Shown: positions 23,970 through 32,926, counted from the stretch's first letter. The stretch is DNA of 37,040 nt from Bacilli bacterium (GCA_017432665.1 JAFRIS010000020.1:1-37040); one strand, 5' to 3'. Numbers and translations are program-made. Notes: generated by a model not told the origin, from the sequence alone.

Positions 23970-24158
23970 AATTTTCCCTCCGTTTTTTACACTCTGATTG
24001 TATTTTTTAAATAAAAAACCTCCTTTCACAAACAGCAAAATATCACAATCATAGTGTGATTTTGCCATTCATGAGGAGATTCTTAAGGCTCTTCATTATT
24101 CCTTTAAACAATTAAGTTTATAGGTAGTAAAACGCGAATGGTCGAATTGATTTACTAC
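23970..24158 (-). promoter_or_regulatory. Structured 5' leader of the ABC exporter, possible attenuator
   Basis: The predicted 189-nt leader contains no full gene. A hairpin GTAGTAAA/TTTACTAC (24151-24158 with 24124-24131) begins at the predicted 5' end. A second, stronger hairpin lies at 24035-24065 (GCAAAAT..CACA with TGTG..ATTTTGC). A 15-codon reading frame (24049-24096, MKSLKNLLMNGKITL) ends inside that second hairpin, and a spare AAAGGAGG sits downstream at about 24017-24026. This resembles leader-peptide control of drug exporters, but the peptide start has a poorly spaced ribosome site, so the role is inference. Confidence 0.45.
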
Positions 24159-24164
24159 GCTAAA

Positions 24165-24193
24165 ATTATAGCATATTTTTTATAAAAAATCAA
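24165..24193 (-). promoter_or_regulatory. Promoter of the ABC exporter leader
   Basis: On the minus strand TTGATT (24188-24193), a 17-bp spacer and TATAAT (24165-24170) with a TGC extended -10. Predicted start near 24158. Confidence 0.78.
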
Positions 24194-24274
24194 ATTTTGA
24201 GGTGCTATGGATTATAAAGCTAATAGAAATATAAAAAATAAAATAAAATCTTACTAATTTTTCATTAAAAAGCC

Positions 24275-24303
24275 TTTAAAAAAATATGAAAATATTATAT
24301 ACT
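24275..24303 (+). promoter_or_regulatory. Possible promoter of the envelope operon
   Basis: TTTAAA (24275-24280), a 17-bp spacer and TATACT (24298-24303), 33 bp before the start codon. Only a partial match in very AT-rich sequence. I see nothing else in 24194-24336. Confidence 0.35.
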
Positions 24304-24336
24304 TAAATAGAATGGAATAATAAGGAGAGTTAAAGT

Positions 24337-25884
24337 ATGATTATTAGAAAGCCTTATGCGTTTTTAATTAGAAATTTCAAAAAAATTCATATACTTTTAT
24401 TGCTGCTAAGTTTATTTGTAGCATATAAAATATTTGACGTTAGTAACTTTGTAAATGATTTTATGCAATTTGGCATTTATGATGTTTATACTAATCCAAT
24501 TACTAAACATATTAGCTTAGGTTTAGAAATTTCTATTATTTTATTATTGATTGGTAGTGCGGCTATTTTGTTCTTATTAAGATATAAACAAAAGCAATGG
24601 AAACTGTACTTAATTCCAATTGCTGAATATGCTGTACTAATATTTGTATTAAATATGATTAAGGGTATCTTTAATATGTATAATACTACTATTAAAACTA
24701 CTGATGTTCGTTTATCAAGAGATTTATTAATTATGCTAGCTATAGCTCAAATACCCGCTATCGCAACATTTGTAATTAGGACTTTTGGTTTAGATAAAAA
24801 TAAATTTAATTTTAAACAGGATGAGGAATTCTTGAGTTTAAGCGAAAAAGATAGAGAAGAAGTAGAAATTAGTTTTGATATTGATAAGAACTCTTTTAAA
24901 AGAGCATTTAAAAAATTTAAAAGAAATATTAAATACTTTTATATTGAACATAAAAAGATTTGCATTGGTTTGGTAGTTATTTTAGTCGCAGGTATTGGTT
25001 TTAGTATTTATAAGACTGTATTTGTTACTAATAGGACATATTCTGAAGGAGAATTATATTCAGCCAATGGTTATACAATTAAAGTGAATGGGGCATATTA
25101 TACAGATAAAAATGCAGCTGGAAGAGTTATTACAAAGAAAAGTGATTTTGTAATAGTTAATGTAGAAGTTCAAAATAATTCTGAACCTAGAACTATTGAA
25201 ATGGAAAATTTCCATCTTAAGAATAGTACTAAAGATTATGTTTCTACTAGAAAGACATACACTAAAGATTTTTATGATTTTGGTGATACTTATGATATTG
25301 TTAAGGAATTAAAAAGAGATGAACAAACATCGTTTATTATAGTATTTAAAGTTGATAAAAACTTAGACAAGAATAAATTTGTTATGTTTTATCAAGAAGA
25401 CAGTGGTTACTTAAGAAAGATAAAAATCAATGTTAAAGATGTTAGTAAAATAGCAAAAATTAAGGAACTAAAACTTGGAGATACAATGGATGTTGATATA
25501 GTAAGTAATCCTGATACTGTTAGTCTTGATTTTGTTGAAATTGTAGATTCAGCAGATTGTATAGTTAAGATTTGTCGTATTGATGGCTGTACTAAAGAAG
25601 AAAAAATACTTAATGCTCCTAAAGGTAGTAGCATACTTAGAATTAAATTTGGTTCAGAAATATATGGACCGGCTAAAATGTTGAATTTTGTTAAGAGACA
25701 TGGAAAAATTAGTTATGTTGATGAAGATAAAGTAGAAAGAGAAGTAGATATTGTAAGTGTTGCTGATTCAAAGTACTACGGAAAGGTATTATATTTAAAA
25801 GTACCAGAAGAAGTTGATGAAAATACTAAAATAGTAATGGACTTTGTAATTAGAGATAAAGCTTATAAATATAAATTAAATTAG
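24337..25884 (+). CDS. Membrane protein with an extracellular DUF4352-like beta domain
   Basis: The first gene of the envelope operon, 515 aa. Residues 1-150 hold about four membrane helices; a charged cytoplasmic loop follows (KFKRNIKYFYIEHKK), then another helix (about 207-228) and a large extracellular part. YTIKVNGAYYTDKNAAG followed by FVIVNVEVQNNSEPRTIEM resembles the Ig-like DUF4352 fold (an extracellular, often ligand-related domain). The C-terminal 120 residues form a second beta domain without a recognised family. RBS AAGGAGAG. Genes to 32851 follow with gaps of 10-23 bp or overlaps and no terminator, so it belongs to a single transcription unit. Confidence 0.72.
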   Translation: MIIRKPYAFLIRNFKKIHILLLLLSLFVAYKIFDVSNFVNDFMQFGIYDVYTNPITKHISLGLEISIILLLIGSAAILFLLRYKQKQWKLYLIPIAEYAVLIFVLNMIKGIFNMYNTTIKTTDVRLSRDLLIMLAIAQIPAIATFVIRTFGLDKNKFNFKQDEEFLSLSEKDREEVEISFDIDKNSFKRAFKKFKRNIKYFYIEHKKICIGLVVILVAGIGFSIYKTVFVTNRTYSEGELYSANGYTIKVNGAYYTDKNAAGRVITKKSDFVIVNVEVQNNSEPRTIEMENFHLKNSTKDYVSTRKTYTKDFYDFGDTYDIVKELKRDEQTSFIIVFKVDKNLDKNKFVMFYQEDSGYLRKIKINVKDVSKIAKIKELKLGDTMDVDIVSNPDTVSLDFVEIVDSADCIVKICRIDGCTKEEKILNAPKGSSILRIKFGSEIYGPAKMLNFVKRHGKISYVDEDKVEREVDIVSVADSKYYGKVLYLKVPEEVDENTKIVMDFVIRDKAYKYKLN

Positions 25885-25894
25885 GAGGTTTTTT

Positions 25895-27676
25895 ATGCTA
25901 AAGAAAATAAAAGGTTTAATATTTTTAGCTGTACTAGCAGCAGCTGCTTGGTTTTTAGTAGTAGAACCTCTAATTACCTTCCACAATAATGAAAAGAAAA
26001 TGGAAGCCGCAGCTAGAAGATATTTTGATTTGAATAATTCTCAATTACCGTCTGGAGAGAGAGTTAGAACACTAGAATTACAAAAACTCTATGATGCAGG
26101 CTTATTAGATAGAGATTTCTATATCCCACTTACTAAAAAAACATGTTCTAATTCTAATAGTTGGGTTAAAGTAAGAAGAGAAAATGGTGAATATAAATAT
26201 TATGTTTATTTAGAGTGTGGATATTATAAATCAAGTGTTGATCATGAAGGACCAGTAATTAAGTTATATGGAGATGAAGAAACAACTCTAGGTAGAGGAG
26301 AAAAATACAAAGAACTAGGTGTTAAAAGCGTAGTTGATAATAAAGATGGAAAATTAAAAATAGAAGATGTTATTATTAAAGGAAATGTTAATTCTAAAAA
26401 AGCAGGTACTTATAAAGTTAGATATATTGCTTATGACAATCTAAGTAATAAAACTGAAGTTGTCAGAACTATAAAAGTTGTTAGAAAAATATCTTCTGAA
26501 ATGAAAGATCTTCTTGAAAATGATAAAAACTTTAAAGGTGATCCAAATAATTTTATAATGCTATCTAATATGATGTTTAGAGTTTATGGATTAGATGAGA
26601 AAGATGATGTTATTGTTGTATCTGATATTGATATTTCTAATGTAAATTATAGTAAATTAGATAAATGGTTAGATTACTTCTATGATCATCTAAATGAAAA
26701 AACAAAACAAATAATTGTTGAGAAAAAGTATTGTAATATGAAATTTGCTGATAATCATAGTATTAAACTATCAACATGTAATTCTTATACAGAAAAGAGA
26801 AAAATATATATTCCATCAGCAAATGAAGTTTTAAGTGGGGTAGATGAAGAAGAATATAATTTCATGAGACCTTCTACAATATCATGGATAGCTAATTCTA
26901 AAGACAACAAAGAAGCGTATGTTACAAGAGATACTTTTTATCCACCATTAGATGAAGAAACTTTTGTTCCTTACAGCGTTAATGATAATTATGGGGTAAG
27001 ACCAATGTTTACAATCAAAGGAAATACTTTGATTAAATCTGGAGATGGAACTTATGCTAATCCATATAGCATAGGTGATAATAAGAAAGCTAAAGGTGGA
27101 ACTCCATTAAATGAACGAGAAACCGGAGAATATGTTAACATCGATGATGTATTATTCAGAATTATTGAAGTAGATGAAGATGGAACTACGAAAGTTATTA
27201 GCGATGGTTCAATCGAAGGTTTAGATAGTGAAGCTAATTCTAATAGCGATAAAATTGTTTATAATCCAAAGGATAAATATAGTGTTGCTTATCGTATTAT
27301 TAACACAGTTCCAGAGTATTTAGATACTTCATTATTTATAAAACATAATGTTGAAGTTCCAGTTTATAAAAAAGAATTTATATATGGTGAAGAAACAAAA
27401 GTAAAAAAATATAATCTTTTATTAGCAGCACCAGATACATATGAGATGTTTAGTGCTCAAACAAACAATGCCTTTACCGCAGGATCTTATTGGCTTCGTA
27501 ATGAATCTCAAAAAGATAGAACTGCTATGGCTGTTGGAGAAGTTGGTGTTCCTACTAATATGTATGAAATTAGCCACTATGATAGATTTGGTTTTAGAGT
27601 GGTTGGTCATCTAAAAAAAGGAACAGTAATAGTTAGTGGAAAAGGAACAGATGATGAACCATATATAGTAAAATAG
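25895..27676 (+). CDS. Surface protein with Ig-like and duplicated DUF6273-like domains
   Basis: A 593-aa membrane-anchored protein. Residues 1-28 are a hydrophobic anchor, followed by EKKMEAAARRYFDLNNSQLPSG and LQKLYDAGLLD, a layout seen in pseudopilin-like N-termini. Next comes an Ig-like DUF5011-type domain (about 120-200, GPVIKLYGDEETTLGRGEKY to the TIKVV strand). The remainder is two related repeats (about 215-395 and 400-593). Each has a DxLFR/NMMFR-V-type opening, a WIAN/WLRN segment, a G-VRP/FGFRV segment and the closing SGxGTxxxPYxI motif (SGDGTYANPYSI and SGKGTDDEPYIV), as in DUF6273-containing surface proteins. It probably has an adhesive or structural role. Confidence 0.75.
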   Translation: MLKKIKGLIFLAVLAAAAWFLVVEPLITFHNNEKKMEAAARRYFDLNNSQLPSGERVRTLELQKLYDAGLLDRDFYIPLTKKTCSNSNSWVKVRRENGEYKYYVYLECGYYKSSVDHEGPVIKLYGDEETTLGRGEKYKELGVKSVVDNKDGKLKIEDVIIKGNVNSKKAGTYKVRYIAYDNLSNKTEVVRTIKVVRKISSEMKDLLENDKNFKGDPNNFIMLSNMMFRVYGLDEKDDVIVVSDIDISNVNYSKLDKWLDYFYDHLNEKTKQIIVEKKYCNMKFADNHSIKLSTCNSYTEKRKIYIPSANEVLSGVDEEEYNFMRPSTISWIANSKDNKEAYVTRDTFYPPLDEETFVPYSVNDNYGVRPMFTIKGNTLIKSGDGTYANPYSIGDNKKAKGGTPLNERETGEYVNIDDVLFRIIEVDEDGTTKVISDGSIEGLDSEANSNSDKIVYNPKDKYSVAYRIINTVPEYLDTSLFIKHNVEVPVYKKEFIYGEETKVKKYNLLLAAPDTYEMFSAQTNNAFTAGSYWLRNESQKDRTAMAVGEVGVPTNMYEISHYDRFGFRVVGHLKKGTVIVSGKGTDDEPYIVK

Positions 27677-27689
27677 TCAGGGGTATATT

Positions 27690-28511
27690 ATGAAAAAAAG
27701 AAAACAGAAAAAAAACAAATGCAAAAATAGATTTATTATAGTCGGAATAATAGTTGTAATTGCTATCCTAAGTTTGATATTATATATTAATAAAAAAGAA
27801 TGTTATAAAGTGTCAAGTAGAGTAAACAAATTAAAGGAAACTATAAAAAAAGAAGATAGTGATTTAATATATAAAACAGTAGGATGGCTTAGAATTCAAG
27901 GGACAAATATTGATTATCAGATTATTCATAATAAAGAAGATGGTCATGAATATCCTGCAGAAAAAGAATATTATCTTTGGACTAATAATGATTTTACTAA
28001 ATCAAGTAATAATTATATTATAAATGGTCACAATATATTTAATTTATCAGCTGTTCCAAAAAGAGAGTCAAAACTCTTTACTAGGACTGAAGAATTAATG
28101 AAATTTATATATTATGATTTTGTTAAGAAAAACAAATACATGCAATTGACAATAGATAATAAAGACTATTTATATAAAGTGTTTTCAGTAGCTTTTATAA
28201 GTGGATCAGATTCAACATTTATTCCTATTTCAGATAGTTTGGATTCAAAAGAGATGAAACATTATATAAATATTTTAAAAAGAAACAGTATTTATGATTA
28301 TGATGTTGATGTTAATGAAAAAGATAAAATCATAACAGTTACCACTTGTACTAGAATGTTTTTAGATCCAGATATGGAAGTAATGTATGTAAGTGGTAGA
28401 TTACTAAGAAGTGATGAAAAGAATAAAAATTATGGTGTTGAAAAAAATAGAAACTATAATATGATAGAGAAGGCATGGGAGGATGTTGAAGATGAAGATG
28501 AGGAAGTTTAA
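27690..28511 (+). CDS. Class B sortase
   Basis: A 273-aa sortase with a Lys-rich cytoplasmic start, one membrane helix (about 14-33) and an extracellular catalytic domain. GWLRIQGTNIDYQIIH and EYYLWTNNDF are typical class B strands. The catalytic triad is His114 in INGHNIFN, Cys220 in TVTTCTRMF and Arg237 in VSGRLLRS. Sortases join surface proteins to the cell wall or to each other by transpeptidation at a C-terminal sorting signal. No neighbour has a clear sorting signal plus hydrophobic tail, so its substrate is unresolved. The acidic C-terminal tail (EKAWEDVEDEDEEV) is unusual. RBS CAGGGGTA. Its 3' end overlaps the next gene. Confidence 0.93.
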   Translation: MKKRKQKKNKCKNRFIIVGIIVVIAILSLILYINKKECYKVSSRVNKLKETIKKEDSDLIYKTVGWLRIQGTNIDYQIIHNKEDGHEYPAEKEYYLWTNNDFTKSSNNYIINGHNIFNLSAVPKRESKLFTRTEELMKFIYYDFVKKNKYMQLTIDNKDYLYKVFSVAFISGSDSTFIPISDSLDSKEMKHYINILKRNSIYDYDVDVNEKDKIITVTTCTRMFLDPDMEVMYVSGRLLRSDEKNKNYGVEKNRNYNMIEKAWEDVEDEDEEV

Positions 28512-31482
28512 TAAAACAATTTGCTTTTTATGTTTGTCAATCGCTTTGACTATGATTATTGGTATGAAGGTTGTTTCTGCCAAGGTTGTATATGATAGTA
28601 GAATATTAAGCACTCAATTAGGAGCTGAACAACTTAAAAAATGTAATGATGCTATTAAAAAACTGCAGGGTAAAGAAGCTACTAGATATGGACTTAGTAT
28701 GCGATTAAATAATGACGGAAATAGTTATACTATATCAATAACTAATATCAGTAGTGAATTAGAAGCTGTTAAAAACAATATCAAATTTAAAGTTGTTAAG
28801 ATAACATATGAAGATTCGACGACAGGTAATACAGATACCGAAAGTGTTAGTTCCATGGTTAGTAATAATGAACTTACTATAAATAAGAATCTTATTGTAA
28901 AAAGACCTAAGACAAGTCAAGGAAATATAGTCGGTTTTGGAACTACCACTGTTACACTAGAAAGCGTTGGTTTTATAGATCCAGAGCTTAAAGAAGGTTG
29001 TCAATATGAAGGTGTTGAACCAGATGGAAAAACAAAAGTACATTTTGCTGTTACAAAGTTTCAAGTTAGTTTAGCATCAAGTGATGCTGGACATAGTTCA
29101 AAACCAAGTAGAGAAAAACCAAAGGGTGCAGATGATGTTAAACTTAATGAAACTCCACTAGATGATAAACAAATTGATTGTACTAAAACTTTCCCTGCTA
29201 ATAGTTTCGAAAAAAAGTTTTGTGATGCTTATAACAAAGCTACACCAGTTAGCCATCCTTCCTCAGCACAAAATTTATATTGTTCAACGACAAAATTAAA
29301 TTCGGGTAGTGATAATTACTATCAAAATGTTAATAATTATTCTCACACATCTACAGAGACACGTACTACTACTTATACATATCATTATGGATGCTCAACA
29401 GTTCAAAAGACTGCTTCTTGTAAGGTTAAATGTATAGAAGTTGTTACAGTTGAATATGGACCACCAGTTGCCGCTAGAGCAGGTCTTTGTTTTGAGTATA
29501 AAGTTAAAGTAACAAGTCGTGTAAATTGTGCTGCTGATAGTAATGAAATAACCTCTAATGATACTGATGCAACAGCTACTATGGGTAGACCACGTCCTTA
29601 CACAGGATACTGTACACCAACACCAGCCTGTGATGAAGATAGCGAAGTTGATGTAGAGGCTGTTGGTGATTACTTCACTCAGGGTGGACCAAATGATGAA
29701 TATGATGATTGTATTAATGATTGTGATGGTGGAAAATACACAACAAAATGTAGTAAAAAATGTTATAAAGCAATATATGATCCAACTTATCCAATCACAA
29801 CAGGTACCGAAATATCATATCAACATGTTTTAGATGCACAAGAAGAAAAAGCCGAACAAATGGCATATAGTAATCGTAATGGTAGATCATATGGTTATTA
29901 TTGTAATAATCATACTCAAATATTCTGGATTAATGGAAATGACACATACCATTATACCAACCATAAAATTACAAACTTTACTGTAAAAGGAAGTAAACGT
30001 ACTAGCCAATCAGAATCCCATTCACGTGAAGACCCAAGGTGGTATTGGACCGCTAATTGGGGATACAAACCTTCTAAATGTAAGAATGGTAATAGTTATT
30101 GTAGAAATAAAAGATATAAATGTTATAAACATACCGGTATTCCATGTGTATGTTCATGTAGTCATTACTGTCAATGGGTTGGTTGTACTGATGAAGTTTA
30201 TATAAATCCATCTTACCTTGATAGTAACGAAACAGCATTAGATAGATCAAAAATTAGATATATTGCAGGATTAGGGGCATCTGATTGGAGAAACAACGCT
30301 ACTAATTATAATAATTTAAAGAATTGGTGTTTATCAAAATCTATTTGTAGTACAAAAGTTAGTGAATATACGATGAAAGTTGATTATAAACTACAAGGTG
30401 ATGACTCTCTTTTGTCAACAACTGGTAATGCAACTTTAACTGGTAAGAGAGCTAATTCTGTTGCATCAACAATTCTTATAGATCATGGTGGATGCTACAA
30501 ATATAGTAATAATAATGATGCGGATAAAGATCGTTGGTATATGGCTGAATGGCATTTACCAGATACTTGGATTGATTCTAAATATGGAACAATAGTTTAT
30601 AAAGATCCAAAAACATCAGGCTATAAAAAGATGAATGGTAAGTTCTGTGTACCTTTAACTGTAGAACCAGTTAATAGTAAGTGGTGGAATTACTACTATT
30701 CATCAAAATATGCAAATACTAATAAAACGGTAAATGCTGTAGATAATCCTCGAGGAGGAACAATTTCTAGTGTATATTATGATGAATTTAAGAGAAAATG
30801 TACGCATATAGAAAATTGGAAAGTAACAAAACATGCAATAGAGGATTCTCGTTATACTCCTACATATAATATAACCGGAACAACAAAGAACTTTGGATTG
30901 TTTAATTGGGCATTTAATATTAAGTGTTTCTATGCCATTAATAATAAGTATAGTATTCCTACTTCAGATCCACAAGATATGTGTGTTCCAGGTCCTGATG
31001 ATAATATAAGAATTAGAACAATAGACTTAAATCAAGTGTTCCCAGCAACTGATGGTACATATTCTTCAGATGCTTCTCATCCAGGTAGAGAACCAGGATT
31101 TAACTGGACTCAGTTTGCGGTTAATGAGAAAAAAGATCCAAATTATAAAAGTAATCCGCCAAAATACTTGAAATATGTTCAAGAAAATGGATATAAAGTC
31201 TATAACAAACAAACGATGGATTATGAAATTGAATTAACAAAAGAAAAAATTGCTGCCTTGAAGAAGAAAGTTTCAGAAAATCAATTTAATTACAGTTCTT
31301 ATGGATCAATAGATACTAGTGGAAATATTTCTACTTATAAGAGTCCAATACTAAGAACAGATTTAGGTTTACAATCAGGAAGACAAGTTCCGACTGAGAG
31401 AGCATTAAAGTGTAATAACATGAAAAATGTAACTAGTAGTGAATGTGAAACGGATTTTAATCCAATCGCAGCAACCAACTAA
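28492..31482 (+). CDS. Large secreted Cys-rich surface protein
   Basis: A 996-aa protein with a classical signal peptide (KFNKTICFLCLSIALTMIIG, likely cut after VVSA). About 34 cysteines follow, many in clusters such as YKCYKHTGIPCVCSCSHYC (around residue 545), implying extensive disulfides. EYGPPVAARAGLCFEYKVKV is a notable ordered segment. No enzyme motif, LPxTG signal or C-terminal membrane helix; the end reads NPIAATN. The start at 28492 lies 9 bp after GGGAGG (28477-28482); the ATG at 28483 touches that site and the one at 28498 is too far. It overlaps the sortase gene by 20 bp. It is a candidate surface filament or adhesin; family not recognised. Confidence 0.75.
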   Translation: MKMRKFNKTICFLCLSIALTMIIGMKVVSAKVVYDSRILSTQLGAEQLKKCNDAIKKLQGKEATRYGLSMRLNNDGNSYTISITNISSELEAVKNNIKFKVVKITYEDSTTGNTDTESVSSMVSNNELTINKNLIVKRPKTSQGNIVGFGTTTVTLESVGFIDPELKEGCQYEGVEPDGKTKVHFAVTKFQVSLASSDAGHSSKPSREKPKGADDVKLNETPLDDKQIDCTKTFPANSFEKKFCDAYNKATPVSHPSSAQNLYCSTTKLNSGSDNYYQNVNNYSHTSTETRTTTYTYHYGCSTVQKTASCKVKCIEVVTVEYGPPVAARAGLCFEYKVKVTSRVNCAADSNEITSNDTDATATMGRPRPYTGYCTPTPACDEDSEVDVEAVGDYFTQGGPNDEYDDCINDCDGGKYTTKCSKKCYKAIYDPTYPITTGTEISYQHVLDAQEEKAEQMAYSNRNGRSYGYYCNNHTQIFWINGNDTYHYTNHKITNFTVKGSKRTSQSESHSREDPRWYWTANWGYKPSKCKNGNSYCRNKRYKCYKHTGIPCVCSCSHYCQWVGCTDEVYINPSYLDSNETALDRSKIRYIAGLGASDWRNNATNYNNLKNWCLSKSICSTKVSEYTMKVDYKLQGDDSLLSTTGNATLTGKRANSVASTILIDHGGCYKYSNNNDADKDRWYMAEWHLPDTWIDSKYGTIVYKDPKTSGYKKMNGKFCVPLTVEPVNSKWWNYYYSSKYANTNKTVNAVDNPRGGTISSVYYDEFKRKCTHIENWKVTKHAIEDSRYTPTYNITGTTKNFGLFNWAFNIKCFYAINNKYSIPTSDPQDMCVPGPDDNIRIRTIDLNQVFPATDGTYSSDASHPGREPGFNWTQFAVNEKKDPNYKSNPPKYLKYVQENGYKVYNKQTMDYEIELTKEKIAALKKKVSENQFNYSSYGSIDTSGNISTYKSPILRTDLGLQSGRQVPTERALKCNNMKNVTSSECETDFNPIAATN

Positions 31483-31496
31483 GGGAGGTAAAAATA

Positions 31497-32021
31497 ATGA
31501 GTAAAGGAATGTTAACAGTAGGTATAATCTTATTAAGTTTAATTAGTTTACTATTAATAAACATCTTAAATAACTATTCGACAGGTAGTGAATTAGATTA
31601 CTATTTAGTTAAAGAAGTAACAGACGCTGCTATGGAAGATGCAATTGATTATACTTATTTAAGAACATGTGGACTATATAGAATTGACAAAGAAAGATTT
31701 GCTGAAAGCTTAGTCTTAAGATTTGCCAATAGTGTTGATGGTACACGTGATTATACAATTAGACTATATGATATAAATGAAGTGCCTCCAAAGGTTAGTG
31801 TTCAAATAAATTCAGATACAGTTTTATCTGTTCGTGCTAAAAAGACAGATGCAAATGAAAACTATGTAGGAGAAGAAACTGTTGCTGGAGATATTAGTAC
31901 AAGTTATGATGCTATAATGGAAACTAAATATTTATCAGACTTAGGCGTTGAGGCAGGAACCAAGTCTACAAATCCTGGAGATCCAAATTACACTCAATGC
32001 CTACCTCTAAATCAACAATAA
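31497..32021 (+). CDS. Membrane-anchored protein, possibly TadE/pseudopilin-like
   Basis: A 174-aa protein with an N-terminal membrane helix (about 5-24, preceded by MSKGM) and an extracellular domain. VKEVTDAAMEDAIDYTYLRTCG directly after the helix, with early Glu/Asp residues, resembles pilin-like or TadE-like minor subunits, and I recall a similar family (DUF5411) in gut Firmicutes; this is not certain. Two Cys (near residues 56 and 168) could pair. RBS AAGGGAGG. It sits 14 bp after the large Cys-rich gene, so it is probably part of the same surface assembly. Confidence 0.68.
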   Translation: MSKGMLTVGIILLSLISLLLINILNNYSTGSELDYYLVKEVTDAAMEDAIDYTYLRTCGLYRIDKERFAESLVLRFANSVDGTRDYTIRLYDINEVPPKVSVQINSDTVLSVRAKKTDANENYVGEETVAGDISTSYDAIMETKYLSDLGVEAGTKSTNPGDPNYTQCLPLNQQ

Positions 32022-32044
32022 TTTAAAACAAAAGGGGTGAAAAC

Positions 32045-32851
32045 ATGGAAGGAAGAAAAGGGCCAATAATTATAATAGTAATATTATTAATAATAATAGT
32101 AGGACTAGCTGGTTACATTGCTGTAGATAAATTAATTCTTAGTAAAAAAGAAGATAATACTACCAGTGTTGTTAATATTGATGATGCTAATATTGATTTA
32201 AATGCTTTATATCAAATTAGTGATACATTAACTAAATTTGATAATGCCTTTAATGTTGAAGATTCTGATTACTTTGGATATCCATATAGAATTGAAAAAA
32301 GATTAATGGCTAAAGACTTTAATAACGGTGCTGCATTATATGTATCTATTCATGATGATTTAATTGGTACAAGTACTGCCCAATACTTAATAGGTGGTAA
32401 TGTTAAAAAGAATTTTGAAAAGATTTTTGGTAAAAATTTAGCCTATAAGCCAGTTGATATTGAAGCTGGAGAGTCTTATATTATTAAGTATAATGAGTCA
32501 AACGGTAATTTTACTTATACAGCGCCATCTCAAAGTAGTGTTTATTCTAATGAGTATATTACTAAAAATATAAAAACTAAAATAGAAGAAGAATCAGTAT
32601 TGGTAACTAGAAGAATCTTCTATGTTGAATATCAAGGAGAAAAGGGAAGTACTGATATTACTCAAGCTAAAATTTATCAAGATGAAAATAAAAATAAGTT
32701 AATTGGAACAGTAAGTTTGAGAAATAATTCTCTAAGTGAAGATGAAGTATTAGCTAAATATGGATCAAAATTAAATGAATATATCTTCACTTTTAAGCAA
32801 AATAATAGTACTGATGATTACTGCTTATTCTCCATTGAAAAGACAAGATAA
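32045..32851 (+). CDS. Membrane-anchored hypothetical protein, last gene of the envelope operon
   Basis: A 268-aa protein with a very hydrophobic N-terminal helix (residues about 7-31, nearly all Ile/Leu/Val) and an extracellular region with alternating beta-strand-like segments (RRIFYVEYQGEKGSTDIT and similar). No catalytic motif or known family is recognised. RBS AAAGGGGTG. The operon terminator follows directly, marking this as its final gene. Confidence 0.7.
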   Translation: MEGRKGPIIIIVILLIIIVGLAGYIAVDKLILSKKEDNTTSVVNIDDANIDLNALYQISDTLTKFDNAFNVEDSDYFGYPYRIEKRLMAKDFNNGAALYVSIHDDLIGTSTAQYLIGGNVKKNFEKIFGKNLAYKPVDIEAGESYIIKYNESNGNFTYTAPSQSSVYSNEYITKNIKTKIEEESVLVTRRIFYVEYQGEKGSTDITQAKIYQDENKNKLIGTVSLRNNSLSEDEVLAKYGSKLNEYIFTFKQNNSTDDYCLFSIEKTR

Positions 32852-32859
32852 TATAATCG

Positions 32860-32900
32860 AAGGAAAGTGTAAAATATGTAAATACTTTCCTTTTGTTTTT
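32860..32900 (+). terminator. Terminator of the envelope operon
   Basis: AAGGAAAGT (32860-32868) pairs with ACTTTCCTT (32884-32892), followed by TTGTTTTT. Confidence 0.8.
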
Positions 32901-32917
32901 CTAATAAAACTAGATTA

Positions 32918-32926
32918 TGTTATAAT
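32918..32926 (+). promoter_or_regulatory. Extended -10 promoter of the hydrolase-murF-ddl operon
   Basis: TGT-TATAAT (-10 at 32921-32926), 18 bp before the start codon. The -35 position is poor. Confidence 0.6.

Noticed and set aside
31455-31482. C-terminal NPIAATN of the Cys-rich protein as a class B sortase signal (NPxTN-like)
   Set aside because: The motif is not a proper NPxTN, and no hydrophobic segment or basic tail follows; the protein ends there. Probably coincidence.
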